Below are positions 23,940 to 32,983 of a stretch of DNA of 60,323 nucleotides, piece by piece (position 1 is the stretch's first letter; the number at the start of each line of letters is the position of its first letter). Origin of the DNA: Planctomycetota bacterium (GTDB lineage: Bacteria > Planctomycetota > UBA1135); contig JAAESM010000018.1 in the NCBI GenBank assembly GCA_024229395.1, positions 1 through 60,323 of the forward strand, written 5' to 3'. The notes beneath the pieces were generated by a model, which was not told where the DNA came from, ran no database searches, and worked only from the letters and a program-made list of their open reading frames with translations. Position numbers and translations under genes: made by a program.

Positions 23940-24341
23940 ATGGTTTACAGCGATAAAGTCATCGATCATTACGAGAATCCACGCAACGTCGGTTCGCTCG
24001 ATAAGGAAGCGGAAGACGTGGGTACTGGAATCGTGGGCGCGCCGGAATGTGGCGACGTCATGAAACTGCAGATCCAGGTCGAGGATGGCGTCATCAAGGA
24101 TGCCAAGTTCAAGACCTTCGGTTGCGGTTCGGCGATCGCGTCATCGAGCCTGGCCACCGAATGGCTGAAAGGGCGCACCGTGGAGGAAGCTACCGAGATT
24201 CGCAACGTGGATATCGTCGAGGAGCTCGCGCTTCCACCTGTTAAAATCCACTGCTCGGTACTCGCCGAAGACGCCATCAAACAGGCGTTGGCGGATTACC
24301 AAAACAAGCAAGGAGACGAGCCAGTCTCCACCGAGGAATAA
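23940..24341 (+). CDS. iscU: Fe-S scaffold IscU
   Basis: IscU is the scaffold on which [2Fe-2S] and [4Fe-4S] clusters form. The protein is 133 residues with three ligand cysteines: C37 (PECGDV, with D39), C62 (GCGSAI) and C105 (KIHCSVLAE). The LPPVK motif at 98-102 is the HscA chaperone recognition site and agrees with hscA in the same operon. It follows iscS by 15 bases. The sequence is complete. Confidence 0.97.
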   Translation: MVYSDKVIDHYENPRNVGSLDKEAEDVGTGIVGAPECGDVMKLQIQVEDGVIKDAKFKTFGCGSAIASSSLATEWLKGRTVEEATEIRNVDIVEELALPPVKIHCSVLAEDAIKQALADYQNKQGDEPVSTEE

Positions 24342-24343
24342 GG

Positions 24344-24688
24344 ATGAACACCACCGACGAACGCATCAAGATGACCGATACGGCAATCGCCGAGGTCAAG
24401 CGCTTGATCGAAGAGAACAACTTGCCTGAGACTGCTGGCGTGCGCGTTGGCATTCGTGGCGGCGGTTGCTCCGGCTTCACGTACACACTCAACTTCGATC
24501 AGGATTCCGCCGACGGCGACGAGATCTTCGAGTTCAATGGCGTACGTTTGTTCTGCGATCCGAAGTCGTTGCTGTATCTCAACGGCACCACTCTCGAGTA
24601 CAGCTCGGGTTTGCAAGGCAAGGGGTTCCAGTTCGTGAACCCCAACGCCTCGGGCACCTGCGGCTGCGGAGAATCCTTCTCCGTCTAG
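24344..24688 (+). CDS. iscA: A-type Fe-S carrier IscA
   Basis: IscA carries iron or clusters to target proteins. The protein is 114 residues with the A-type cysteine set: C42 in RGGGCSGFTY, and C106 and C108 in GTCGCGESF near the C-terminus. It starts two bases after the iscU stop. An acidic stretch in the middle (DQDSADGDEIFEF) is unremarkable. It could be called ErpA on sequence alone, but its place in the operon says IscA. Confidence 0.95.
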   Translation: MNTTDERIKMTDTAIAEVKRLIEENNLPETAGVRVGIRGGGCSGFTYTLNFDQDSADGDEIFEFNGVRLFCDPKSLLYLNGTTLEYSSGLQGKGFQFVNPNASGTCGCGESFSV

Positions 24689-24691
24689 CCC

Positions 24692-25222
24692 ATGCTGGAT
24701 CCTTTCACGCTCCTCGAACTGCCGCACACTTTCGATCTGGAAGCGTGCGTGTTGCGCGGCGCACTGTTGAAAGGAAGCCTGCAATGGCACCCGGACCGTT
24801 TTGCCCTTGCCAATGAGATTGAGCGTGCCGAAGCGGAAGACCGCATGGCGTCGTTGAATCGTGCGCATGAGAGATTAATCGATCCTTTGCAACGCGCCGA
24901 AGCCCTCCTGACTTTGCATGGACAAGCCTTAGGCAACGGCACCGATCAGACCTCGTCGCCCATGTTCTTGATGGAGATGATGGAGATCAAGGAAGAGGCC
25001 GACACCGCGCTCAATAGTGGCAATAACAAGCGCTTGGCAAGCATCACCGCCAGCTTGAAGAACAACGAGCAGCAACGGATTCAAGCAATCACATTGGCTT
25101 TCCGCGAATGGGAAGCCGCCGATCGCCCCAATGACCAACTGGATGGCCTACGCGGGCTGGTCACTGAAGCCGTCTATGTGCGGCGCACCCTCGAGGGAAT
25201 CCGACCCGTTCCAACACACTGA
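24692..25222 (+). CDS. hscB: J-domain co-chaperone HscB
   Basis: HscB is the J-protein that brings IscU to HscA. The protein is 176 residues. The N-terminal J domain has the HPD motif at 33-35 (QWHPDRF), and the C-terminal three-helix bundle (MMEIKEEADTALNSGN, about 90-170) binds IscU. The start lies three bases after iscA and the stop one base before the hscA ATG. Confidence 0.93.
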   Translation: MLDPFTLLELPHTFDLEACVLRGALLKGSLQWHPDRFALANEIERAEAEDRMASLNRAHERLIDPLQRAEALLTLHGQALGNGTDQTSSPMFLMEMMEIKEEADTALNSGNNKRLASITASLKNNEQQRIQAITLAFREWEAADRPNDQLDGLRGLVTEAVYVRRTLEGIRPVPTH

Positions 25223-25223
25223 A

Positions 25224-27116
25224 ATGATCGAGCTACCGATCCTTGGGCAGGACTCTGCCGAATCAACCGAAGGTCCAATCTTGGGCATCGACCTTGGCAC
25301 CACCCATAGTCTGGTGGCGGTGTTGCAACATGGCGCACCACGCGTGCTCGCTGAAGGCGAAGGCAATGCACTGATTCCTTCGGTCGTGAGTTATCCGCAG
25401 GATGGCCCGCCGGTGGTGGGCAAGGCCGCCTTGGCACGCGCCGGCTTCGACCCGCAACGCACCATCTATTCGTGCAAGCGCTTGGTCGGACGCGGTATGG
25501 ATGACCTGCGCGATGAACTCGCCACCTTGCCTTACCAATTGGTCGAGGCCGACGACCGCGAGATGGCCTTAATCGATCTGGGCGACCGCCGCATCACGCC
25601 GCAGGAAGTCTGTGGTCGCGTGTTGTCGGCTTGCCGTGAGTTGGCAGCCAGCGAGTTGAAACTGCCAATGGAGCAACTCACCCGCGCAGTGATCACCGTT
25701 CCGGCCTACTTCGACGACGCCCAACGCCAAGCAACGCGTCGCGCAGCAAAGCTCGCTGGTTTGGATGTGTTGCGCATGGTCGGGGAACCCACTGCCGCTG
25801 CCCTCGCCTACGGTTTGGATAAGAGTGGAAGCTCGCGCGTTGCGGTCTTCGACCTTGGCGGCGGCACCTTCGACCTGTCGATCCTGGAACTTCAAGATGG
25901 CGTGTTCCGCGTGCTCTCCACTTCTGGGGACACCCACCTTGGTGGCGATGACTTCGATCGCGCCATTATGGTCAACTGCGCTGCTGAGATTCAGCAACAG
26001 TCCGGCGTGGATGTGTTGTCCGATCCCGGTGCACGCGCGGCTTTGCGTTTGATCTCAGAACGCACCAAGAAAGCGTTGTCGAGCGCCGAAGAGGCCGACT
26101 TCGTCTATCACGATCCAGACCGCGGCGTTGCCTACCGCCGCACCATCGATTGGCGCACCTTCCAAGGTTGGGTCGCGCCGCTGGTGCAACGCACTTTGGA
26201 TAGTTGCTCCATGGCGCTGCAAGATGCGGATCTCACGCCGGAAGACATCCACGAGGTGGTATTGGTCGGTGGTTCCACGCGCGTGCCCTTGGTGAAGGCG
26301 GCAGTCAGTCAGTTCTTCGGTCGCACCTGCCATGATTCGCTCGACCCGGATACCGTGGTCGCACTTGGCGCCGCGATTCAAGCGGGAGTGCTCGGTGGTC
26401 AGGTGCAAAATGCACTGCTGCTGGATGTGACTCCCCTATCGCTTGGCATTGCTACCGCCGAAGGCACGGTCAGCAAGTTGATCTTGCGCAACGCCACCAT
26501 CCCCGCCATGGCCAAAGAAGGTTTCACGACTTTCGTCGATGGCCAGACCGCAGTGAAGTTCACCATCCTGCAAGGAGAACGTGAACTTGCCAAAGACTGC
26601 CGCGAACTCGGCGAGTTCGTACTGCGCGGCATCCCACCGATGCCCGCCGGCTTGCCACAAGTAGGCGTACGCTTCCACCTGGATGCGGATGGCGTCTTGC
26701 ATGTGCGCGCCAAGGAAGAACGCAGCGGCGCCAGTGCCGCGATTACCGTCAAGCCGAAACATGGCCTGACAGATGAAGAAGTGGAAACCATGCTCGCCGA
26801 CGCCTGGGAGAACGCCGAATCAGATCTGGTCACCCGTCAAGTGGCGGATTTGCATGGGCAACTCTCGAATGTACGTCGGGCGGTGGAGAAGCATCTTGAA
26901 GTGGCGCGCAAGAACTTGGGCCCACAGGAACTGGAACGCTTGGAAGAGGCTTATGAAGATGCCAGCGATGCGTCGGACATTACCGAGCCTGGCCCATTGA
27001 AAGGCATTCTTGATGAACTAGAGACTGCTGCACACCCATTGGCAGAGGCTTTGATGAACCACGTCGCAAGCGATGCTGTGCGCAACCGCAACGTGACGGA
27101 ACTGATCGACGAATGA
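25224..27116 (+). CDS. hscA: Fe-S cluster chaperone HscA (Hsp70)
   Basis: HscA is the specialised Hsp70 that drives cluster release from IscU. The protein is 630 residues from the ATG at 25224, one base after hscB; an earlier in-frame start would lie inside hscB. The nucleotide-binding domain shows ILGIDLGTTHSLVA, AVFDLGGGTFDLSIL and VGGSTRVPLV. The substrate domain starts about residue 390 (LDVTPLSLGIATAEG). The C-terminal EEVD-type tail of DnaK is lacking, as in HscA. It is followed by fdx with a four-base overlap. Confidence 0.97.
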   Translation: MIELPILGQDSAESTEGPILGIDLGTTHSLVAVLQHGAPRVLAEGEGNALIPSVVSYPQDGPPVVGKAALARAGFDPQRTIYSCKRLVGRGMDDLRDELATLPYQLVEADDREMALIDLGDRRITPQEVCGRVLSACRELAASELKLPMEQLTRAVITVPAYFDDAQRQATRRAAKLAGLDVLRMVGEPTAAALAYGLDKSGSSRVAVFDLGGGTFDLSILELQDGVFRVLSTSGDTHLGGDDFDRAIMVNCAAEIQQQSGVDVLSDPGARAALRLISERTKKALSSAEEADFVYHDPDRGVAYRRTIDWRTFQGWVAPLVQRTLDSCSMALQDADLTPEDIHEVVLVGGSTRVPLVKAAVSQFFGRTCHDSLDPDTVVALGAAIQAGVLGGQVQNALLLDVTPLSLGIATAEGTVSKLILRNATIPAMAKEGFTTFVDGQTAVKFTILQGERELAKDCRELGEFVLRGIPPMPAGLPQVGVRFHLDADGVLHVRAKEERSGASAAITVKPKHGLTDEEVETMLADAWENAESDLVTRQVADLHGQLSNVRRAVEKHLEVARKNLGPQELERLEEAYEDASDASDITEPGPLKGILDELETAAHPLAEALMNHVASDAVRNRNVTELIDE

Positions 27117-27469
27117 AATACCGCATGACCGTACACCCTAGCGGCGAGATTTTCGAAGTGGACCCCGTCGCCCTTGAGGCCGAACGTGATGGTCTGCCCG
27201 GCAGCATTCTGCAAGCTCTATTGCACAGCGGCATCGATATGGATCATGCCTGTGGTGGCGTCGGCGCTTGCTCCACTTGCCATGTGATCGTGACCGAAGG
27301 CGGCGACTCCATTGCAGAGGCCGACGAGAATGAAGAGGACTGCTTGGAGAGCGCCCGCGGCCTGACTTTGCAGAGTCGCTTGGCTTGCCAGGCGGTACCG
27401 AATGGTTCGAAGGATGTCATCGTTGAGATTCCTGTTTGGAACATCAACGAGGTCAAGGAATCGCACTAA
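27113..27469 (+). CDS. fdx: ISC [2Fe-2S] ferredoxin
   Basis: This ferredoxin passes electrons during cluster assembly. The protein is 118 residues with the adrenodoxin-type ligand pattern C47-x5-C53-x2-C56 (HACGGVGACSTCHV) and C92 (RLACQ). A long acidic part in the middle (EADENEEDCLE) is the expected partner-binding face. It overlaps hscA by four bases and iscX by one. Confidence 0.96.
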   Translation: MKYRMTVHPSGEIFEVDPVALEAERDGLPGSILQALLHSGIDMDHACGGVGACSTCHVIVTEGGDSIAEADENEEDCLESARGLTLQSRLACQAVPNGSKDVIVEIPVWNINEVKESH

Positions 27470-27684
27470 TGCAGATTAAGCTCACTTGGACCAGCATCGA
27501 AGACATTGCCATTGAGCTCTTCGAAGCCGAACCGCAACTCGATCCCCTCACCTTGCGCTTCACCGCGCTGATCGACAAAGTCATGGCGCTGCCCGGTTTC
27601 GAGGGCGAGCGTGGCAAGTGCAATGAAAAGATTCTCGAGGCCATCCAGATGGCGTGGCTCGAGGAATTCCAAGACGAGAGCTAG
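27469..27684 (+). CDS. iscX: ISC accessory protein IscX
   Basis: IscX is a small acidic regulator that binds IscS and iron. The protein is 71 residues from the ATG at 27469, whose first base is the last of the fdx stop (TAATG). It is Asp/Glu-rich throughout (IAIELFEAEPQLDPLTL; LEEFQDES). The helix around FTALIDKVMALPGF and the CNEKILEAIQMAW stretch match the family (C-x-E-x-x-L-E-A-I-Q). It is the last gene of the operon. Confidence 0.92.
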   Translation: MQIKLTWTSIEDIAIELFEAEPQLDPLTLRFTALIDKVMALPGFEGERGKCNEKILEAIQMAWLEEFQDES

Positions 27685-27711
27685 GCTCGTTTGGCGCTAA
27701 TGTTCCAGCGG

Positions 27712-27737
27712 GCGCTGCGTGAAGTTGCCGCAGGCGC
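27712..27737 (+). terminator. Possible isc operon terminator hairpin
   Basis: GCGCTGCG (27712-27719) pairs with CGCAGGCGC (27729-27737) with one bulge. It lies 28 bases after iscX. There is no T tract, so it may only protect the mRNA end or act with Rho. The evidence is weak. Confidence 0.3.
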
Positions 27738-27843
27738 GAGCCCAAGTCGAGCCATCACGCGGTCAAAGCCTTGGCTCTGCGGAGCTTAGATTCAATCGGC
27801 TGACGCCCCAAAATGTCGGCCCACATTTAGGTAAGCTGCGCGC

Positions 27844-29859
27844 GTGAAAAAGTTGTTGGGAGGGCTGAATGAGGATCAGCGCCGTGCCGTGGAAACCACG
27901 GAAGGGCCGCTGTTGGTCCTGGCTGGCGCGGGCACCGGCAAGACGCGGGTGATTACGGTGCGCACCGCGTATCTGCTGAACGCTGGCGTGTCGCCGGAGA
28001 GCATTCTGCTGGTCACCTTCACCAACAAGGCCGCGCGCGAGATGCGCGAGCGCCTGAAGAAGATGGTCGGCAAGAAGAAGGCCGAGCAACTGACTTGCGG
28101 CACTTTCCATAGTTTCTGCATTCGTCTGCTGCGCGAGCATCATGAAAAACTCGATCTGCCCGAAGCCTTCGGCATCTGCGATGGCTCCGATCAGATGACC
28201 GCGATCAAGGGTGCGTTGCGCGAGCTGCGCATTCCTGAGCAGCAGGTCAATCCACGCGCCGCGCAATCACGCATTTCCTTGTACAAGAACTCCTGCGTGT
28301 CGCCCGATCAAGCGATCGACGAAGCGGCCGATGATTGGGAATTGGCGGTGGCGCACTGCTTCCGCAAATACGAGGAACATTTGCGCCGGAGCCGAGTTTT
28401 GGATTTCGACGACTTCCTGTTGTTCGCCATGCGCTTGCTGACCGAGCATGAAGAAGTGCGTGAGCAGTTGGAAGAGCGCTACAAATACGTGATGATCGAT
28501 GAGTACCAAGATACCAATGGTCCTCAGTACGGAATCATGCACGCGATCGTGCGCGGTCATCGCAACCTTTGTGTTGTGGGTGATGATGATCAATCGATCT
28601 ACGGTTGGCGCGGCGCGGATATCTCCAAGATCCTCGGCTTCGAGAAGGATTTCCCTGGCGCCGACAAGGTGCACTTGGGCATCAACTATCGCTCCACCGA
28701 GGAGATCATCGATGCCGCCAACAAGGTGATCCGCAATAACCCCAAGCGCCATGAGAAATCACTGCGCTCGGCGCTGGGCACGGGGTCATCGATTCCGATC
28801 CTGCGCATGGATGATGAAACTCATGAGGCCAGTTACATCGCCACTGAGATCGAGGCGCTGGTTCGTGAGGGCAGCAACCGCTACGGCGATATCGCCATTT
28901 TGGTGCGCACCGCTCAGCAACCGCGTGCCTTCGAGGCCGAGTTGCGGGGCTTCGATATCCCCTACAAGTTGGTCGGCGGCATGTCCTTCTTCGATCGCAA
29001 GGAAGTGCGTGACATCCTCAGCTACTTACGCTTGATCGCCAACCCGGCGGATGAGACTAGCTTCTTGCGCATTGCCAACATCCCGGCGCGTGGAATCGGC
29101 AAGACCACCATCGATAAGGTGGTGACGGCTGCAACCGAAACCGGCACCGGCGCCTTCCCTACTTTCCGCCGCCTGGTTGAAGATGGCACCATTGGCGGTG
29201 CAGCGGCGAAGGGTTTCGTGAAGCTACGCGAGAGTTTGAATGTGGCGCATGCTTATGCGCAACAAGGCGACCTGGTCTTCACCGTGACCGAGTTGCTGAA
29301 CCTGATCGAGTACCGCTCGGAAGTGGATCGCATCTACCCCGATGACCAAACGCGTGAGTTGCGTTGGAACGGCGTGATGGAGATCCTGAACTTTGCCGAG
29401 AACTATCAGCGCAAGGACAAGAAACCAACGCTGACTGGTTTCCTTGAAGCGCTGACCTTGGATGAATCCGATCGCAAGGACAAAGACGACGGTGACAATG
29501 ATTCCGTTACGTTGATGACCCTGCACTCGGCCAAGGGTTTGGAGTTCCGTCGGGTTTACTTGGTGGGTGTGGAAGAAGGCATCATGCCACATATCCGTTC
29601 GGCCACGGAAGGCACCGTAGATGAAGAACGGCGCTTGATGTACGTAGGTGTGACCCGCGCACAACATGAGTTGTCGATCAGCTACTGCGCCGCGCGCGCC
29701 AAGTTCGGCAAGCTCGTGCCATGCCACCCATCGCGTTTCCTGTTCGAGATGAAAGAGAAGACGCCGCCGGATGATTGGATGGCTGCAGGAAGCACGCCGC
29801 CACCGCCGCCTCCTGTGCGCAAGAAGGCCAAGCGCAGGGCGCGACGTCGGCGAATGTAA
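27844..29859 (+). CDS. PcrA/UvrD/Rep-type DNA helicase
   Basis: This is a superfamily 1A 3'-5' helicase of 671 residues from a GTG. Motifs run in order: Walker A LAGAGTGKT (Lys33), Ia (VTFTNKAA), II DEYQD, III DDQSIYGWRGAD, IV GINYRS, V TLMTLHSAKGLEF and VI EERRLMYVGVTRA. The C-terminus ends in a Pro run then Lys/Arg residues (PPPPPPVRKKAKRRARRRR), probably for nucleic-acid or RNA polymerase contact. It unwinds DNA in repair and replication restart. Rep, PcrA and UvrD cannot be told apart here. Confidence 0.95.
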   Translation: MKKLLGGLNEDQRRAVETTEGPLLVLAGAGTGKTRVITVRTAYLLNAGVSPESILLVTFTNKAAREMRERLKKMVGKKKAEQLTCGTFHSFCIRLLREHHEKLDLPEAFGICDGSDQMTAIKGALRELRIPEQQVNPRAAQSRISLYKNSCVSPDQAIDEAADDWELAVAHCFRKYEEHLRRSRVLDFDDFLLFAMRLLTEHEEVREQLEERYKYVMIDEYQDTNGPQYGIMHAIVRGHRNLCVVGDDDQSIYGWRGADISKILGFEKDFPGADKVHLGINYRSTEEIIDAANKVIRNNPKRHEKSLRSALGTGSSIPILRMDDETHEASYIATEIEALVREGSNRYGDIAILVRTAQQPRAFEAELRGFDIPYKLVGGMSFFDRKEVRDILSYLRLIANPADETSFLRIANIPARGIGKTTIDKVVTAATETGTGAFPTFRRLVEDGTIGGAAAKGFVKLRESLNVAHAYAQQGDLVFTVTELLNLIEYRSEVDRIYPDDQTRELRWNGVMEILNFAENYQRKDKKPTLTGFLEALTLDESDRKDKDDGDNDSVTLMTLHSAKGLEFRRVYLVGVEEGIMPHIRSATEGTVDEERRLMYVGVTRAQHELSISYCAARAKFGKLVPCHPSRFLFEMKEKTPPDDWMAAGSTPPPPPPVRKKAKRRARRRRM

Positions 29860-29868
29860 ACTGCCAGG

Positions 29869-30297
29869 ATGAGAATCGCTCTAGCTTGTTGCGCCATCTT
29901 GTCCTTGACCGCCTGCGCTTAGCAACCCAGCGCTTCATCGCCCGGCAGTTCCGCTAGCGCAGAGTATCCCGCCTTGGCCGATCGCTGGCTCAGCGCGATC
30001 GAGAATCATGATTGGGATGGCATGGGTCAGCTACTTCATGAAGACGCCGTCTATGACGACCGGTCCATGACTTACTTCGGTGACGGTGCCGAGCATTTGA
30101 ACGGTCGCGACGCGATCGTGGGTTTCTGGCGCTCCTCCGATGAGGATAGTGGCGCGCAGACCACGATTCTCACTACCCGCGATGGCCTGATCAGCCATGT
30201 GGAAGACTACGTCGATTACGGCGACGCCATCAACCAAGTCAACGCCCACCGAAAACGCTATGGCAAGTTAGTGGACTCTCTTGAAACGACGGAGTAG
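29869..30297 (+). pseudogene. SnoaL-like lipoprotein interrupted by in-frame TAG
   Basis: The frame begins with an ATG at 29869, ten bases after the helicase stop, with a lipoprotein signal (MRIALACCAILSLTACA). Codon 18 is TAG (29920-29922). The same frame then runs on without a break as a Ser-rich linker and a SnoaL/NTF2-like domain (LADRWLSAIENHDWDGM, LHEDAVYDD, VGFWRSS). The stop directly after the lipobox Cys region looks like one nonsense change. A start at 29974 (TTG) would give a cytoplasmic domain without the export signal. A CAG or TGG to TAG change is one possibility. Confidence 0.7.
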
Positions 30298-30310
30298 CAA
30301 GGAAAGAACT

Positions 30311-30505
30311 CTAGAAGGTTTCTTGCGCAGTACGCGCAATGACTTCCTCTTGCAGATCGCTGCCCATGTCCACGAAGTAGTCGCTGTAGCCCGCCACGCG
30401 TACCAATAGGTCGCGGAATTCCTCAGGATTGTGGCACCACCAACAAGAAAGCGGGCAACCCTGCGTTACGCAAAGCCGTGCCTTCCAGCGCGGCGAGAAT
30501 CTCAT
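30311..30505 (-). pseudogene. Fused remnants of glycyl-radical activase and glycyl radical enzyme
   Basis: In one frame the residues read VTQGCPLSCWWCHNPE, the radical-SAM CxxxCxxC loop of a PFL-type activase, and directly after it EFRDLLVRVAGYSDYFVD ... LQEEVIARTAQ, the C-terminus of a glycyl radical enzyme with its Gly-radical loop (VAGYS). No normal protein has this order. An internal deletion has joined the start of the activase to the end of the enzyme, probably at a shared Asn-Pro-Glu. The stop TAG at 30311 is the natural end of the radical enzyme. Confidence 0.75.
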
Positions 30506-30671
30506 AGTAATCGCGAATGCGTTCGATGGTCAAAGGCACCACGCGCACACCACGGCGCGGCAAGATTTCCACGAAGCCCTCGGCGGCCAGCTGCATGGCT
30601 TCTTTCAAATAGTCGTAAATCTTTTCCCTCAAGGAACTAACGACGACTGTGTTAGGGCGAGGAACGGCCAT
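30423..30671 (-). pseudogene. GntR-family regulator remnant, DNA-binding domain deleted
   Basis: The ATG at 30671 starts a typical GntR N-terminus (SSLREKIYDYLKEAM). Instead of the winged helix the sequence goes straight to AAEGFVEILPRRGVRV, PLTIERIRDYYEI and LAALEGTAL, the end of the wHTH and the start of the effector domain. About 45 residues are missing. The frame then runs out of phase into the activase remnant. The gene sat next to the radical enzyme locus and may have controlled it. It is non-functional. Confidence 0.7.
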
Positions 30672-30710
30672 TTTCTTGCTTGGTGATGCAGCGAATCCCG
30701 CAACTGATAT

Positions 30711-30722
30711 CTAATATATTAG
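30711..30722. promoter_or_regulatory. Perfect AT palindrome upstream of GntR remnant
   Basis: CTAATATATTAG is a perfect 12-base palindrome about 40 bases upstream of the GntR remnant start. It is a plausible relict operator or a promoter-like region for that gene. No other gene starts close enough to use it. Confidence 0.45.
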
Positions 30723-30793
30723 TTGATGCAATAAGGGTCAATCGGCGACGGTTTCATCACCAATTGACGCCCTTGAAGAGCAGCGGGCCCCGC

Positions 30794-32983
30794 TTAGTTG
30801 CCGATGCCCAGCTGCTTCAGGAAAGCGCGGTTGTCGGAATCACGACCGAGGAACTTACGCACAGATTCCGTGACATCACGGCTGCCGCCTACCTCGTAGA
30901 TTTCCCGGCGCAAACGCATGCCTACCTCTTGATCGAGAAAACGATCAGGAGCATTGCTGAATGCTGTTGCCAAGTCGGCGGCGATCGAATCGGCCCAACC
31001 GTAGCCGTAGTAACCAGCGTCGTAGCCCGTGAGGTGTCCCCAATAGGCCGCGAAGTTGGTTCCCGGGGGAACGGCGAACAGAGTCTCGGAGTTAGTAGCG
31101 TTGCAGACTGCGCCGGCGTCGGAAACGCCACCAAGGTGCATGCGCAAATCACTCAAAGCCAAACCCATCTGACGACGGTAACCAAGTGCAGCGGTCGCCA
31201 AGTTGGCTTCTTTCATCTTCTCGATCAACTCAGCTGGGATCTTCTTCGATGGGTCGCGGTAGTCCACGGCGAAACGTTGCAGTACATCGACATCCCAAAC
31301 CCAGTTCTCGAACATCTGGCTTGGAGCCTCCACGAAGTCGCGCGGCACGCTGCCGCCGGAGAACTGACCGTACTTGGTGCGGGTCAACACGGCGTGCATG
31401 GCGTGACCGAACTCGTGGAATACAGTCTCCACTTCATAGTGCGACATCAACGCAGGTTGATCGCCAACACCTGGAGTGAAGTTACAGACCAGTGCGGCAG
31501 CAGGGCGCCGATAGCGGCCATCGGCGAGGCGCTTACCCCCCATGATGTCGAACTGCGCGAAGTGGTTGTACTTGCCAGGACGCGGGAACATGTCCAAGTA
31601 GAAGCAACCGAGCGGCTCGCCGGTGGCGGCATCGGTGACCACGTACAACTGCAGGTCGTCGATCCACGCGTATGGAGTGTCAATACGGTGAAAAGTCAGA
31701 CCGAAGATGTGCTGGTAGATATCGAACATACCGGCGATCACATCATCCAACTTGAAGTAGTTGCGCAGCGCCTCAGCATCCACTCCATACTGGTTTTTCA
31801 TCAGCATGTTCTGGTAGTAGCGGTAGTCCCACCACATGATCTCGGCGACTGGGTTGCCAGTCTCTTCACGCTTCAGCTTGGTCAGTACATTGACTTCACC
31901 GCGGAATTTCGGCTCCAAGCCGGCGACCAGGTCCTCGCAGAAATCCACCGCAGATTGACCACTACCGGCCATCTTCGGCTCAGTCTTGTAATCGGCCCAG
32001 TTGGCGTAACCGAGCTTGCTGGCGATCTTCGCGCGCAAGGCCACAATCTCGTTCAACAGCGGACCGTTGGTATCCATGGCCACTTGATAACGCGCCGTGT
32101 TTACGCGCCGACGCACATCCTCACTCTTGGCGTTGTCCATCACGGTGGCGAAATCAGGAGTGACAGTCACGCGCACGCGGTAACGTCCATCTGCAGTCTT
32201 CGAAGCCGCAAGGAAGCTATCTGGCACGCCGTCCATCTCTTCGGCGGTCAACAACAACTCGACTTGAGCGTCGGTGATGTTGGTGTCGAACTGATTGGTC
32301 AACTCGTTGTGCTTATTCTGCAACTCCGCCACTTCGGCGCGCGTGGCTGCATCCAGGTCGAAACCGGAGCGACGGTAATCACGCATGGTGTCGCTAAACA
32401 GTTTCAGGTCTTCGCCGCGCAAGGTGGCGCGCTCGCCGTTTTCATAACGCGTGGCATAAGCTTGGCAAAGAGCGTAGAGGTCTTCGCGGTAGTTCAAGGC
32501 GACCATCCATGTATCGACCTTCTGCACTTGCGCATTACAGGCAGCGCGCACGTCGTCTTCGACTCGCGTTTCCTTCATCAACCACAGCTGGTTCAAAATC
32601 GAGATGACCGGATCGAGTACATCGTCCATGGCACCGAAGCTGCTAGCGAAGGTCACATAACGTGGATCCTGATTTGCAATCGCATCCATGCCGACATTGG
32701 CTTCGGTCAGGATGCGGTCCACTTCAGGACCGATTTCGCTAGCGCCCCAATCCAAGCGTGGCAACTCCAAGATCACACCGTGATGGGCGGCGGCCTCTTG
32801 AAAATCGGCCAAGGTCGTACCCGTGGCGAATGCAGCGCCTGTGTCGGCTGGCATCTCCATCTTCTTGGAAGCACCACTAGTGGCGTCGGGTTTGGCTCCA
32901 TCGGCCGGGGATTGGCAGGAGAATCCAAGGCTGGCCGTGGCCAACACGAGAATCAGAACAGAAGTCATCCGGGAACAGACCAT
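30794..32983 (-). CDS. M3-family zinc oligopeptidase, lipoprotein
   Basis: The protein is 729 residues. A signal peptide ends in LGFSC, a good lipobox, so it is tethered to a membrane. The M3 zinc site is H523-E524-x2-H527 in VFHEFGHAMHAV, with a further Glu downstream (VEAPSQMFENW). The substrate-binding region (RRPAAALVCNF) is also typical. It degrades short peptides in the periplasm, unlike the cytoplasmic PrlC or secreted Dcp. A second ATG at 32968 is possible. A 785-codon frame on the other strand is only its shadow. Confidence 0.95.
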   Translation of the reverse strand: MVCSRMTSVLILVLATASLGFSCQSPADGAKPDATSGASKKMEMPADTGAAFATGTTLADFQEAAAHHGVILELPRLDWGASEIGPEVDRILTEANVGMDAIANQDPRYVTFASSFGAMDDVLDPVISILNQLWLMKETRVEDDVRAACNAQVQKVDTWMVALNYREDLYALCQAYATRYENGERATLRGEDLKLFSDTMRDYRRSGFDLDAATRAEVAELQNKHNELTNQFDTNITDAQVELLLTAEEMDGVPDSFLAASKTADGRYRVRVTVTPDFATVMDNAKSEDVRRRVNTARYQVAMDTNGPLLNEIVALRAKIASKLGYANWADYKTEPKMAGSGQSAVDFCEDLVAGLEPKFRGEVNVLTKLKREETGNPVAEIMWWDYRYYQNMLMKNQYGVDAEALRNYFKLDDVIAGMFDIYQHIFGLTFHRIDTPYAWIDDLQLYVVTDAATGEPLGCFYLDMFPRPGKYNHFAQFDIMGGKRLADGRYRRPAAALVCNFTPGVGDQPALMSHYEVETVFHEFGHAMHAVLTRTKYGQFSGGSVPRDFVEAPSQMFENWVWDVDVLQRFAVDYRDPSKKIPAELIEKMKEANLATAALGYRRQMGLALSDLRMHLGGVSDAGAVCNATNSETLFAVPPGTNFAAYWGHLTGYDAGYYGYGWADSIAADLATAFSNAPDRFLDQEVGMRLRREIYEVGGSRDVTESVRKFLGRDSDNRAFLKQLGIGN

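Noticed and set aside
30311..30671. A new fusion of regulator and radical enzyme
   Set aside because: Catalytic and DNA-binding parts are missing and frames change at the joints, so decay or assembly collapse is the simpler reading.
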